NCBI RefSeq assembly: GCF_001592365.1
Contig: NZ_BCWU01000005.1
Location: 1 to 64,000, forward strand
DNA from: Gordonia hydrophobica NBRC 16057
Lineage (GTDB): Bacteria > Actinomycetota > Actinomycetes > Mycobacteriales > Mycobacteriaceae
DNA: 64,000 bases
Direction of reading: 5' to 3'
Each line of letters starts with the position of its first letter. Within the stretch, counting starts at the first letter, position 1. This document shows positions 9,010-18,074 of this stretch, in pieces. Under the pieces are notes generated by a model that made no database searches, had not been told where the DNA came from, and was given only the letters and a program-made list of their open reading frames with translations. A program made the position numbers and the translations under genes.

Positions 9010-9821
9010 TGTCCAGTCCGATGACGCCCACCGGTCGGACCACGATCCCGGCCAAGACGCTCGCCATCATCGCGGCGATCGCGGTCCTCGTGCTGATCGC
9101 CTCGCTATTCGTGGTCCGCGCCGTGACCGGCAGCGCTGCGCCCGACACACCCACCGGCCTGAGTCTCTCGTACGACAAGGGCACGGTGAAGGCGGCCTGG
9201 AATCGAGTGTCCGGGGCGGATGAGTACGTGCTGATCCGGGACGACGGCGTCGTCGTCTACTCCGGCGGCGACTCCACTGCCGAGGATCCGACTGCTCCGA
9301 CCGGCGAGCACAGGTATCGGGTCCGGGCGTCGGATTCCGGCCGCTGGTCGGGGGAGAGCCCGGAGACGACGGTGACGGTCACGTCGGGGTGGGGACAGAG
9401 TGCTCCGTTCATGGCAGAATTCCCGCAGCTGCTGCCGCAGACGCCGCAGGCGTCTGGCTGGGAAGGGCTGACGTGCCGCTCCATGGTGCGCGCTCTCAAG
9501 GCGGAGCGAGGCCCGTCGGACGCCGGCGCGGGCGAGCCGATGGTCAAGCTCCGCATGCACTGTTTCAACTCTGAGATCGTCGTCCAGCCGGGCTGGATGA
9601 CGTCGAAGAACGCGGTCGACCGGGTGCTCTCCGATCTCACCAAGACCGCGAAGGCCGAGTCGATCAGCTGGCGCTACGGAACCGGATACGTGGTCGAGGA
9701 CGAGCACACCGCCTACCTGCGATTCAGCGACCGCGACGACCTGATGTTCGTCGTGACCGTCGACAAGGCGGACGAGAAGGGAATCCTCGACGTCGTGAAC
9801 GCGATGCCGCTGGACAAGTAG
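9009..9821 (+). CDS. Membrane-anchored protein homologous to the neighbouring kinase ectodomain
   Basis: 270 residues; the ATG overlaps the kinase stop, so the two are translationally coupled. A short cytoplasmic tail and one membrane segment (about 17-40, LAIIAAIAVLVLIASLFVV) precede an FN3-like domain (VKAAWNRVSGADEYVLIRDD) and a C-terminal module (FPQLLPQTPQASGWEGLTC). Both align by eye with the kinase ectodomain (ELSWNAVSGADQYLVRED; YPELIPATPASTSGYDSLWC), including one conserved Cys. It looks like the kinase without its catalytic part. Co-receptor, decoy or ligand-binding partner are possible roles; none is demonstrated. Confidence 0.75.
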   Translation: MSSPMTPTGRTTIPAKTLAIIAAIAVLVLIASLFVVRAVTGSAAPDTPTGLSLSYDKGTVKAAWNRVSGADEYVLIRDDGVVVYSGGDSTAEDPTAPTGEHRYRVRASDSGRWSGESPETTVTVTSGWGQSAPFMAEFPQLLPQTPQASGWEGLTCRSMVRALKAERGPSDAGAGEPMVKLRMHCFNSEIVVQPGWMTSKNAVDRVLSDLTKTAKAESISWRYGTGYVVEDEHTAYLRFSDRDDLMFVVTVDKADEKGILDVVNAMPLDK

Positions 9822-9851
9822 CGTCACTGATCGGTGACGTGAGGAGCAGAC

Positions 9852-10637
9852 ATGACCGGGTACCAGCCGTCGCAGGAGGCTTGGCGGCAATTGGACGTTC
9901 GGGGCGGCCCGCGGTCGGCGTTGCGCCTCGTCGGTCCCGGTGAGGACCCGCGGGTGGTGTCCACCGATCCCGACCACTTCTTCCGGCGGCCGCACGACAC
10001 GGTGATGCGCGCAGCGCTGGTCGCGCTCATCGTCGGCACCGCGGTGCTCGGGTATGCGACGGTGGCCTGGTTTCCGCCGCCCGGGGCGCCGACCGCTCTT
10101 CCCGTGGCGTACGCCGTCACGGCGGGAGTGCTGATCGCGCCGGTGTGGGTCTGGTGGTTCTGGCAGCGACGACGCGACGCCGCGGTCACGGCGGCTCGAG
10201 CCGTGTGCGCGTCGGCCGACCCCGGAGTAGAGGTACAACGGTCGCGGTCAGCGTATGTGAGGTTCGCCGAGCACCCGCGCGGCCTTCACCGGCTGGAGGT
10301 CGACGTGGTGGCCGACCTCGGTTCCAGCGAGGCGGTGTTCGCCGGTGCGCGCTACGACCGTTCGCACCGATCGGAGATGCTCTTCGGCTTCCGCGATCCG
10401 ATCTGGGTCTGGCGGAGCGGCGACTGGATGTTCGGGCAGGTGGCGCCGCACGGCGTCGACCCGACCTACGATCCGGTGGCCGACGAACCGCGCATTCCCA
10501 CATTCGAGGAACTTCACGGCGGACGCAGTCCCGCGTCGATCCGCGCTGAACTGATGGATCTGGCCGCTCGGTTTCGAGCGGGGACGGTGACGCGCGCCGA
10601 GTACGACGCGGCCGTGCGCAAGTTCACCTCACCGTGA
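9852..10637 (+). CDS. Two-TM membrane protein with SHOCT-like C-terminus
   Basis: 261 residues, ATG 30 bases after the previous stop with a GTGAGGAG ribosome-binding region. Two adjacent membrane segments (about 54-73 and 83-104) make a hairpin; the cytoplasmic C-terminal half has no domain I recognise (HRLEVDVVADLGSSEAVFAG, FRDPIWVWRSGDWMFG). The last 30 residues (IRAELMDLAARFRAGTVTRA) resemble a SHOCT motif, a short helical oligomerisation element. It reads in the same direction as the kinase pair and is probably co-transcribed. Function unknown. Confidence 0.65.
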   Translation: MTGYQPSQEAWRQLDVRGGPRSALRLVGPGEDPRVVSTDPDHFFRRPHDTVMRAALVALIVGTAVLGYATVAWFPPPGAPTALPVAYAVTAGVLIAPVWVWWFWQRRRDAAVTAARAVCASADPGVEVQRSRSAYVRFAEHPRGLHRLEVDVVADLGSSEAVFAGARYDRSHRSEMLFGFRDPIWVWRSGDWMFGQVAPHGVDPTYDPVADEPRIPTFEELHGGRSPASIRAELMDLAARFRAGTVTRAEYDAAVRKFTSP

Positions 10638-10770
10638 CAACTCGAGATCGAGTCTCGGACCGCGCGTCGAGGGTCGTTCGTTCGAATGCCCCGAATCCCG
10701 CGAGTGTCGCCGTCGCGTGAGAAGGTGTTCTTCACAGAACACTGCGTGGTCGGCCGGGGAGAGGTGTGTC

Positions 10771-12345
10771 GTGCGGAAGAGTGTGATCGCTGCAGCAGTT
10801 GCCGCGTTGGTCCTGGCGGTGGTGTTGGTCCTGTCCCTCACCGGAGCGGTGGTGCCCTCGGTACAGGGTGTCGCGCAACCGAACGAGCCGACCCGGGTCC
10901 TCAACGACCTGAACACAGCGGGAACGTCGCTCGCCGACGCGCCCGGTGCCAAGTACACCGGCGTCGTCACGCTCACCGGCAGCAGCGGAACGCTGAAGAT
11001 CAAGGTCACCGACCTGACGGTGACGGCCGCGGGCGACGTGCGGGGAAAGATCCAGCAGGGCAGCAACCCGACGGCCGAATGGCTGCAGATCGGCGCCAAG
11101 ACGTTCGTCAAGGGCAGTGAGGCCTTCTGGAAGAACGAGGACGCCAAGAAACAGCCGGCCGGAGTGAAGCTCGACACTCCGTCGGCCGACAAGTGGGTCT
11201 CGGTGCCGGAGGCGTTCCTCGGCATCGATCTGCGAGCGGCGCTGCGTCCGGCACGACTCGGCGCCAACCTGAGCCAGCAGGACACCCAGTTGGGCACCAC
11301 CGAGATCCAGGGCACTCCGGTCGGTCTGATCGGTGAGACCCCTGACAAGCGCGTCGATCCCCGCAGCGATCCGATCGGTGTCTCCGAACTCGAGGTGGAC
11401 GAGAACGACGGCGGCATCGACGGCGCCCGACGCTTCCAGGCGGGCGCGCTGACCGTCGGCGTGAACGACGGAGGCGACGTCGTCGCAGTCCGCGGTCCCA
11501 TCGGCAAGGGATTCGGCGGCGACACGGTGAAGGTCGAAGGGGACCTGACCGTCGAGAAGCTGGACATGGACGCGGTGCGCAGCACCTACTCGGGCATCTC
11601 GAGCGAGGTGAAGGGCGCCAAGGTCGGTGCCACGGACATCACCATCGGCCAGCCCACCGGTGACCTGAACTGCACCAACGGCGGCGACTGCGTGATCGGG
11701 TACGACGTCGGCAACTCGACCGCGGATCTTGACGGCGGCACCGTCACGATCCGGATGGAGACCTCGTTCAAGAAGGCGGGCAAGGAGTTCAACAAGTGCA
11801 CCACCACGACCACCGTGCCGGTCAACGGTCGTGGCAATGTGACCTGCCGGGTGCCGTTCGGAGCGCCCGCCGATGTCAACTCGCTCAGCCGCTTCACGGT
11901 GACCGTCGACGGCAGCGTCGACGAAGCCGCGCTGACGACGTCGATCGAGCAGGGCCGCACGGTTGCGGAGACCGCGGCCGGCTGGGCGCCCGCGGCGCCG
12001 AAGGCGCTCGACGCCGCCCGCGACTACAACCGCCAGGTGGCCATCGCGCCGTCGAACTACGTCTACAAGATCGGCGAGTTCGGATTCGACGGCCGGGAGC
12101 GCGACGGTACGCTACTGCTGGTCCACGGACCGGGGTACGACTCCCACGTCCTCGCGGACGGTGCCATGGATCCGGCGTGGAAGGGGACCGAGCAACTGCT
12201 GATTCAGGCCAAGGACGGCCGGTCTGCGGCAGGCGACAAGCCGGTGCGGATGGTCTTCTCCGAGTCCCGGACCGCCGACGCCGTGCGGGCCTTGCTGATC
12301 GCCAACCACATCGAGCGCGTCGAAGTGGTCGCCGCGACCATCTAG
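10771..12345 (+). CDS. Secreted/anchored protein with degenerate REase-fold toxin-like C-terminal domain
   Basis: 524 residues from GTG 10771, chosen because GGGGAGAGG lies just upstream and a signal/anchor sequence begins at once (VIAAAVAALVLAVVLVLSL, about 5-25). Residues 35-280 contain a lipoprotein-like beta-rich region (GAKYTGVVTLTGSSGTLKI) and 280-400 a second domain with paired cysteines. Residues about 410-524 match the pattern of restriction-endonuclease-fold toxin domains (Tox-REase-5 type): FDG with Asp440, then LLLVHGPGYD, WKGTEQLLIQA and a final helix-strand. The usual catalytic E-x-K in LLEAKGPGY is replaced: Glu to Leu450, Lys to His452. This suggests an inactive toxin-like domain. 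No immunity gene is recognisable nearby. Confidence 0.7.
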   Translation: MRKSVIAAAVAALVLAVVLVLSLTGAVVPSVQGVAQPNEPTRVLNDLNTAGTSLADAPGAKYTGVVTLTGSSGTLKIKVTDLTVTAAGDVRGKIQQGSNPTAEWLQIGAKTFVKGSEAFWKNEDAKKQPAGVKLDTPSADKWVSVPEAFLGIDLRAALRPARLGANLSQQDTQLGTTEIQGTPVGLIGETPDKRVDPRSDPIGVSELEVDENDGGIDGARRFQAGALTVGVNDGGDVVAVRGPIGKGFGGDTVKVEGDLTVEKLDMDAVRSTYSGISSEVKGAKVGATDITIGQPTGDLNCTNGGDCVIGYDVGNSTADLDGGTVTIRMETSFKKAGKEFNKCTTTTTVPVNGRGNVTCRVPFGAPADVNSLSRFTVTVDGSVDEAALTTSIEQGRTVAETAAGWAPAAPKALDAARDYNRQVAIAPSNYVYKIGEFGFDGRERDGTLLLVHGPGYDSHVLADGAMDPAWKGTEQLLIQAKDGRSAAGDKPVRMVFSESRTADAVRALLIANHIERVEVVAATI

Positions 12346-12478
12346 TGTGGCGTAATCGGTGGTGTGGTTCGGGAAGTTTGTGGTGACTCTCCCGTTCCCT
12401 CGTGTTGCGACGACCTTCGGTTGTGGCTTACGGTGCGGTAGATCACAGCAACCGACAAGCCCCGGGAGGCGCTGGCCC

Positions 12479-13426
12479 GTGCCGGATTTAACTCAAGTCC
12501 AATTGCTCACCGAACTGGAGCCTGCGGCGGAAGCCGAGCTCAATCGGCACCTGTCCCTCGCCAGGGAGTGGCACCCGCACGACTACGTGCCGTGGGACGA
12601 GGGCCGCAACTTCGCTGCGATGGGGGGCGAGGATTGGGATCCTGAACAGTCCCGCCTGGACCCCGTCGCGAAGGCCGCGATGACGCTGAACCTCCTCACC
12701 GAGGACAACCTGCCGTCGTACCACCGCGAGATCACCGAGTACTTCTCGCCGGACGGCGCGTGGGGTACCTGGGTCGGCCGCTGGACCGCCGAGGAGAATC
12801 GCCACGCGATCGTGATGCGCGACTACCTCGTCGTCACCCGCGGCGTGGACCCCGTCGCGCTCGAGAACGACCGCATGACCAACATGACCAAGGGTGCGCA
12901 CTCCGACGATCTGTCGGGCCTGTTGCGCGGTGTCGCCTACGTGGCCGTGCAGGAACTCGGCACGCGCGTCAGCCACCGCAACACCGGTAAGGCGTGCAAC
13001 GACCCGGTCGCGGACAAGATGCTGCAGCGCATCGCCGCCGACGAGAACCTGCACATGATCTTCTACCGCAACATCTGTGCCGCGGCGCTCGACCTGGCGC
13101 CCGACCAGGCGATGGAGGCCATCACCAGCGTCGTCACGAACTTCGACATGCCGGGCATCGGCATGCCGAACTTCCGCAAGATGAGTCTGCTGATGGCCAA
13201 GCACGGCATCTACGACGCCCGCCAGCACCTGGACGACGTCCTCTGGCCCATCATGCGCAAGTGGAAGATCTTCGAGCGCACCGACTTCACCGGCCGCGGT
13301 GAGGCTGCTCGCGACGAGCTCGCCGCCTTCCTGGAGAAGTCCGAGGTGGACGCCAAGCGGTTCGAGGAGCAGCGCGATCGCTTCCTCGCTCGCGAGGCCG
13401 CTCGCAAGGAGAAGGCCAGCGCCTGA
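12479..13426 (+). CDS. Acyl-[ACP] desaturase, second copy
   Basis: 315 residues from GTG 12479 with GGGAGG at 12464-12469; a longer frame to 12359 lacks family similarity. Diiron ligands are conserved: EDNLPSYH (E76, H82), ExxH at 106-109 (EENRH) and ExxH at 189-192 (DENLH). Very similar to the desaturase at 5293 but on the opposite strand and lacking its insertion at 141-160. The two copies bracket the kinase/toxin-like cluster. Same expected reaction: desaturation of acyl-ACP for mycolate or membrane lipid synthesis. A hairpin terminator follows at 13446. Confidence 0.92.
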   Translation: MPDLTQVQLLTELEPAAEAELNRHLSLAREWHPHDYVPWDEGRNFAAMGGEDWDPEQSRLDPVAKAAMTLNLLTEDNLPSYHREITEYFSPDGAWGTWVGRWTAEENRHAIVMRDYLVVTRGVDPVALENDRMTNMTKGAHSDDLSGLLRGVAYVAVQELGTRVSHRNTGKACNDPVADKMLQRIAADENLHMIFYRNICAAALDLAPDQAMEAITSVVTNFDMPGIGMPNFRKMSLLMAKHGIYDARQHLDDVLWPIMRKWKIFERTDFTGRGEAARDELAAFLEKSEVDAKRFEEQRDRFLAREAARKEKASA

Positions 13427-13445
13427 CGCTGTCGATCACTCGTCG

Positions 13446-13475
13446 ATGAGCCCCTGCCCACCAGGCGGGGGCTCA
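13446..13475 (+). terminator. Hairpin terminator after second desaturase
   Basis: ATGAGCCCC pairs with GGGGCTCAT around a short GC-rich centre, about 20 bases after the desaturase stop. There is no T-tract, as is common in actinomycetes. Confidence 0.6.
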
Positions 13476-13584
13476 TTGACGTCGCTGCTCCGACGCGGAC
13501 GCGTGATCGGTGATTCATCGTCAGTGGCCGATCGCGGACGGGTAGTTTTCCTAACAAGACGTTGGGTGGGCTCAGGAGGTCAGC

Positions 13585-14274
13585 ATGGAATTCGACGACG
13601 TGATCCGGACGACGTTCGCCGCCCGCGAGTTCACCTCCGATCCTGTTCCCGACGAGGTCCTGTGGCAGATCCTCGACACCGCCCGCTTTGCGCCCAGCGG
13701 AGGCAACCGGCAGGGCGCACATGTGATCGTGGTGCGCGACGACGCCGTCAAAGCGCGGATCGCCGAGCTCAGCAAGCCCGCCGCTCGTCGCTACCTGGCG
13801 CAGCGCCGGGCCGGCGAGAACCCATGGAACACCGTGCACGACACCGCGATCACCGAGGCCGACCTCGCTGACGTGCGCGGGGTGGACGAGTTCGTCGCGC
13901 CCCTCTCCGCCGCCCCGCTCCTGTTGGTGGTGACCGTCGATCTGGCGGTCGTCGCCGCGATGGACTCTGAACTCGACCGCGTCGGCATCGTCGGCGGCGC
14001 GTCCATCTACCCGCTGGTGTGGAACATCCTGACGGCGGCACGGGCCTACGGGTTCGGCGGCACCATCACAACGATGGCCTCGGCGCAGGAACCCGGGATG
14101 CAAGAACTGCTCGGCGTACCCGACCCCAACGCGATCGCGGCGGTGCTCCCGATCGGCAGACCGGTCAAGCAGTTGACCAGACTGCGACGCGAATCGGTGT
14201 CGGACTTCGTCACGATCGGCCGGTTCGACGGCGAGCCGCTCGGCGGTGCGCCGGGCGACGAATCGGGGGAGTGA
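13585..14274 (+). CDS. Nitroreductase family FMN oxidoreductase
   Basis: 229 residues, preceded by AGGAGG at 13575-13580. Nitroreductase fold: N-terminal TTFAAREFTSDPVPDEVL, the FMN-binding ARFAPSGGNRQGAH, a central helix with AAPLLLVVTVDLAVV and C-terminal ILTAARAYGFGGTITTM, which covers the cofactor at the dimer interface. Substrates in this family range from nitroaromatics to quinones and F420-like cofactors; no specific one can be named. It follows a terminator, so it likely has its own promoter. A REP-like palindrome lies just downstream. Confidence 0.85.
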   Translation: MEFDDVIRTTFAAREFTSDPVPDEVLWQILDTARFAPSGGNRQGAHVIVVRDDAVKARIAELSKPAARRYLAQRRAGENPWNTVHDTAITEADLADVRGVDEFVAPLSAAPLLLVVTVDLAVVAAMDSELDRVGIVGGASIYPLVWNILTAARAYGFGGTITTMASAQEPGMQELLGVPDPNAIAAVLPIGRPVKQLTRLRRESVSDFVTIGRFDGEPLGGAPGDESGE

Positions 14275-14295
14275 GCGAGACCCAGCCCGGGGTGG

Positions 14296-14380
14296 ATCTC
14301 GATGCGCAAGCTCGCTCCGCTCGCTCTGCCCCTTGCTGATCGAGTAAGCCTCCGAGCGAAGCGAGGAAGCGCATCGAGAT
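14296..14380. repeat. REP-like long palindrome
   Basis: Perfect 12-bp arms ATCTCGATGCGC (14296-14307) and GCGCATCGAGAT (14369-14380) enclose a second near-perfect pair, CTCGCTCCGCTCG / CGAGCGAAGCGAG. It sits between two convergent genes (nitroreductase and nadE) and could act as a bidirectional transcription stop. Same family as the arrays at 390 and 63609. Confidence 0.75.
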
Positions 14381-14395
14381 CGCCGTACGCTGGGC

Positions 14396-16417
14396 CTACT
14401 CCGGGTGCAGCTCCCGGAGCCACGCCGACGACGAGGCGTCGGACGGGGAACGCCAGTCGCCCCGCGGTGAGAGGGACGCCGAGCCGATCTTCGGTCCGTT
14501 GGGCATCGCGGTGCGTTTGAACTGCTGGGACATGAAGCGCTTCAGGAAGACGGTGAGCCACTTGTCGATGGTCGCGTCGTCGTACTCGTGACGTTCGGCG
14601 TCGCTCATCATGTCCGACCACGCACCCCGGGTCCGATCGCCCCACGCCTGCTGCGCCAAGTACGCGATCTTGCTGGGGCGGTGACCGAAGCGGGTCAGGT
14701 AGTACAGGAAGAAGTCGTGCAGCTCGTACGGGCCGACGGTGTCCTCGGTGCTCTGGATGTTGCCGTCGGCGTCGGCGGGCACCAGCTCGGGGGAGATGAC
14801 GTCGTCGAGGATCTCCCGCAGCGTCGCACTGGTCTCCGGCGGGTAGTGCGCGGTGGTGATCTTCCAGCGGATCAGATGCTGGATCAGCGATTTCGGGACG
14901 CTGCCGTTCACGTTGTAGTGCGACATCTGGTCGCCGACCCCGTACGTGCACCAGCCGAGCGCCAACTCGGAGAGGTCGCCGGTGCCGAGCACGATCCCGC
15001 CCAGGTGGTTCGCGAGGCGGAACAGGTGCGACGTCCGCTCGCCGGCCTGCACGTTCTCGAAGGTCACGTCGTAGACGGGCTCGCCGTCGGCGAACGGATG
15101 TCCCAGGTCGGCGAGCATCTGCAGGCACGACGGCCGGATGTCGAGCTCGTTGCCGGTGACGCCGAGCGAGTCCATCAGAACGTGGCTGCGGGCGAGGGTG
15201 GCGTCACCGGTCGCGAAACCGGGCATCGTGTACGCGTGAATGTTGGTGCGGGGCAGCCCTATCGCGTCGAACGCCTGAACCGCGACGAGCAGCGCGAGGG
15301 TGGAGTCGAGGCCGCCGGAGACGCCGAGGACGATCTTGTCGATGCCGGTGGACCGCAGTCGCTGCGCCAGACCCTGCACCTGGATGTCGAGGACCTCGCG
15401 GCACCGGTCGTCTCGGTCGGCGGCGTCGGTGGGGACGAACGGGAAGCGGGCCACCGAGCGTCGCAATCCGTCGGTCTCTTCCGGCACACCCAGCGTGAAC
15501 GACACGCGGCGCAGGGCGCGGGCTCGGTCGGCGAAGTCGCCGACCTGGTCGCGGAGACTGATCATGCGTGCGCGTTCCTGCCGGAGACGGTCGAGGTCGA
15601 CCTCGCTCACGATGAGTTGCGGCTCCATCGAGAAACCCTCGGTCCGTGCGAGCAGGGTGCCGTTCTCGGCGATCAGGGCGTCGCCGTCCCACGCCAGGTC
15701 GGTTGTCGACTCCCCGAAACCCGCCGACACGTACAACTGTGCGGCGATGCAGCGTGCCGAATGACCGGTCACCAGCGATCGGCGGTACGCCTGTTTGCCG
15801 ACGGTCACCGGGCTGCCGGACAGGTTCAGCAACACGGTGGCCCCGGCGAACGACGCCCAGGTGCTCGGCGGGATCGCGACCCAGCCGTCCTCACAGACTT
15901 CCGCGTGAATGCGCAGGCCGGGCAGGTCGTCGGCCTCGAAGATCAGATCCGCGCCGAACGGCACCCGTTGGCCGGCGACGACGACGGTGTCGCGGACGGC
16001 GTCACGGGCGGCGGCGAAGTAGCGCTGCTCGTAGAACTCGCGGTAGTTCGGCACGTACGATTTCGGCGCCACCCCGAGGACCCGCCCGCCGTGAATGAGG
16101 ATCGCGCAGTTGAACAGCGCATCGTCGATCCGCAACGGCGCACCGACGGCGACGACCGGCGTCAGCTCGGCGGTCGCCGCGACGACGGACCTGAGCGCGG
16201 CGTCGACCTCGTCGAGCAGGGCGTCCTGCTGGATCAGGTCGTCGACGCTGTAACCGCACAGGCCCAGTTCCGGAAAAGCGACGACGGCGACCGCGTCGCG
16301 ATCCGCGCGCCGAATCAATTCGATGGTGCGCGACGCGTTCTGCCGAGGATCGGCGAGGGCGACCTGCGGGACGGCGGCTGCGAGACGGGCGAAGCCGTGT
16401 GAGTAGAGCGACACCAC
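14396..16417 (-). CDS. nadE: Glutamine-dependent NAD+ synthetase
   Basis: 673 residues, the expected two-domain length. The N-terminal nitrilase-type glutaminase (about 10-290) has the Glu of [10 protein letters not shown], the Lys of [12 protein letters not shown] and the nucleophilic Cys in AEVCEDGW. The C-terminal synthetase (about 330-650) has the PP-loop SGGLDST, then [16 protein letters not shown] and [19 protein letters not shown]. It converts NaAD to NAD+ using glutamine nitrogen, the last step of NAD synthesis. Like the mycobacterial enzyme it is a single chain with ammonia channelling. It is convergent with the nitroreductase and divergent from copC. Confidence 0.95.
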   Translation of the reverse strand: MVSLYSHGFARLAAAVPQVALADPRQNASRTIELIRRADRDAVAVVAFPELGLCGYSVDDLIQQDALLDEVDAALRSVVAATAELTPVVAVGAPLRIDDALFNCAILIHGGRVLGVAPKSYVPNYREFYEQRYFAAARDAVRDTVVVAGQRVPFGADLIFEADDLPGLRIHAEVCEDGWVAIPPSTWASFAGATVLLNLSGSPVTVGKQAYRRSLVTGHSARCIAAQLYVSAGFGESTTDLAWDGDALIAENGTLLARTEGFSMEPQLIVSEVDLDRLRQERARMISLRDQVGDFADRARALRRVSFTLGVPEETDGLRRSVARFPFVPTDAADRDDRCREVLDIQVQGLAQRLRSTGIDKIVLGVSGGLDSTLALLVAVQAFDAIGLPRTNIHAYTMPGFATGDATLARSHVLMDSLGVTGNELDIRPSCLQMLADLGHPFADGEPVYDVTFENVQAGERTSHLFRLANHLGGIVLGTGDLSELALGWCTYGVGDQMSHYNVNGSVPKSLIQHLIRWKITTAHYPPETSATLREILDDVISPELVPADADGNIQSTEDTVGPYELHDFFLYYLTRFGHRPSKIAYLAQQAWGDRTRGAWSDMMSDAERHEYDDATIDKWLTVFLKRFMSQQFKRTAMPNGPKIGSASLSPRGDWRSPSDASSSAWLRELHPE

Positions 16418-16514
16418 ATCAGGTTAATGGTTGGGTCCATGCCACGATGGAGGAGAGTCGGCGCGGTGCCGACCGTCGCCCATTGTGCATCGTCAAAGGT
16501 CAGGGGTTCTGAGC

Positions 16515-17054
16515 ATGTCCAGGTACGTCGTCCGATCCTCATTGGTTGCCGCAGTCGTCGCCGTCGTCGCGCTGATGGCTGGGCTGTTCACGGGAACGGC
16601 GTCGGCGCATTCGGCGCTCATCGGTTCGAGTCCCGAACAGGGCGCGAAGATCGCGACCGCCCCGGACAAGGTCACGCTCACCTTCAACGAGGACCTGAAG
16701 TCCGCGTACGCGACGCTGAAGGTGGTCGGACCGGACGGGAACTTCTGGCAGGTCGGCGAACCGACGGTCTCCGGCACGGAGATCTCGGTGCCGCTCGACG
16801 GACTGGGGCCGGTCGGCCAGTACGTCGCCAACTACCGCGTCACCTCGGCTGACGGCCACCCGGTGCAGGGCCAGGTGAGCTTCGAACTGACCCAGGCGGG
16901 CGACGGCCGGCCCGGTGCGGCAGCCGATGACTCGACGCAGTCCGAGTCGGACGATCACGGCGTCAAGGCCTGGCAGTTCATCGTCGGTGGCGTGGTCGTG
17001 GTCCTGCTGATCGCCGGCGTCTTGGCGTTGACCATCGCCCGACGCCGCAACTGA
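16515..17054 (+). CDS. copC: CopC-domain copper-binding periplasmic protein
   Basis: 179 residues from ATG 16515; the longer frame to 16431 lacks a signal sequence. A signal peptide (about 1-31) ends in TASA, leaving His32 as the mature N-terminus, the usual Cu(II) ligand of CopC (HSALIGSSPEQGA). The beta-sandwich follows (about 32-130, with SADGHPVQGQVSFEL carrying a second His). A membrane anchor lies near 152-172 and ends in a basic tail (RRRN). The copD-like gene begins 9 bases after the stop, so they form an operon for copper handling. This anchored form is typical of actinomycetes. Confidence 0.88.
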   Translation: MSRYVVRSSLVAAVVAVVALMAGLFTGTASAHSALIGSSPEQGAKIATAPDKVTLTFNEDLKSAYATLKVVGPDGNFWQVGEPTVSGTEISVPLDGLGPVGQYVANYRVTSADGHPVQGQVSFELTQAGDGRPGAAADDSTQSESDDHGVKAWQFIVGGVVVVLLIAGVLALTIARRRN

Positions 17055-17063
17055 CCTCCTCGC

Positions 17064-17975
17064 ATGGCCGGTCCGTCCGACGTCGCGCGCCTGCGTGTCC
17101 GGCTGCTGTGCGCCGCCGCACTGCTCGCCGCGGTCGGCGTCGGCGTGGGCGAATTCCTCGCCCGGCCGGAGCCGTCGTCGTGGGCGGGCGTCGCGGTCCT
17201 GGTCGCCCTCTGCTTATTGCTGGGACTCGGCGCGTTGCCGTTGATCGGCACCGTGCCGGCGGCGGGGTGGATCGCGGTCGCCGCAGGTGTGTGGGGTGCG
17301 GCCAGCCTTGTCGGGGTGTGGTTGCAGGTCGCCGAGCGCAGCGGGCAATCGGTCCTCGAGGTGGGCCTCGGCGATCTGGTCGACGGAATCGAGACGGGAC
17401 TCCCGGTCGTCGTCGGGGTGCTGGGATCGCTGGCAGTCCTCGCGTGGTGTTTCGCCGCGATGCGCGGTGATCCGCCGGTGCTGATCGTCGCGGTCGTGGC
17501 GGCGCTCGGGGTGCTGGCGGTGTCGGTGACCGGGCATGGGACCGAATCGGTCTGGATTCCTGTGGTCCTCGGCGTGCATGCGCTGTGTGCGGCGTGGTGG
17601 GCGGGCACGATCGGTGCACTGATCGTGACCGTGCGCGGCAAACGTGGTTGGGCGGCGACGCTGCCGGAGTTCTCGCGCCGGGCTCTGCCCGCGGTGGCGG
17701 CGTTGACCGTGACGGGGGTCGTGGCAGCCGTCGCGCAGATCGGGGTCGGGCCCCAACTGTGGGAGACCGGCTACGGCAGACTCCTTCTCGCGAAGGCGGT
17801 GTTGCTGGCTGTGCTGCTGGGACTCGCCGCGCGGCACCGGCGGTCGTGGGTGCCGCGTGCGGCACGCCACGGAGCCTCCGAGCGCGAGTCGATCCTGCGT
17901 GCGGGCACCGAACTGCTGGTGTTGACCGTGGTGCTGGGGCTCGCCGCCGGATTGGCGACGACCGGGACGGTCTGA
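17064..17975 (+). CDS. copD: CopD-domain copper transport membrane protein
   Basis: 303 residues with about eight membrane segments and almost no loops. The CopD (YcnJ-like) part is the C-terminal half: VLGVHALCAAWWAGTIGAL, FSRRALPAVAALTVTGVV and YGRLLLAKAVLLAVLLGLA, in which a His and polar residues are thought to bind copper. It directly follows copC, which probably delivers copper to it. CopD proteins are believed to move copper across the inner membrane, here most likely inward to supply cuproenzymes. Some actinomycete CopD proteins carry a cytochrome-oxidase-assembly extension, absent here. Confidence 0.85.
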   Translation: MAGPSDVARLRVRLLCAAALLAAVGVGVGEFLARPEPSSWAGVAVLVALCLLLGLGALPLIGTVPAAGWIAVAAGVWGAASLVGVWLQVAERSGQSVLEVGLGDLVDGIETGLPVVVGVLGSLAVLAWCFAAMRGDPPVLIVAVVAALGVLAVSVTGHGTESVWIPVVLGVHALCAAWWAGTIGALIVTVRGKRGWAATLPEFSRRALPAVAALTVTGVVAAVAQIGVGPQLWETGYGRLLLAKAVLLAVLLGLAARHRRSWVPRAARHGASERESILRAGTELLVLTVVLGLAAGLATTGTV

Positions 17976-18074
17976 CCGCGAACGATGGCGCAGTTGTGCC
18001 GATCACAGCGGCTCAACTCAGCCTTTTCTCGGCGTGTCGTGGAACCGAACTCGGTGCCGCTGCGTCCAATTCAC

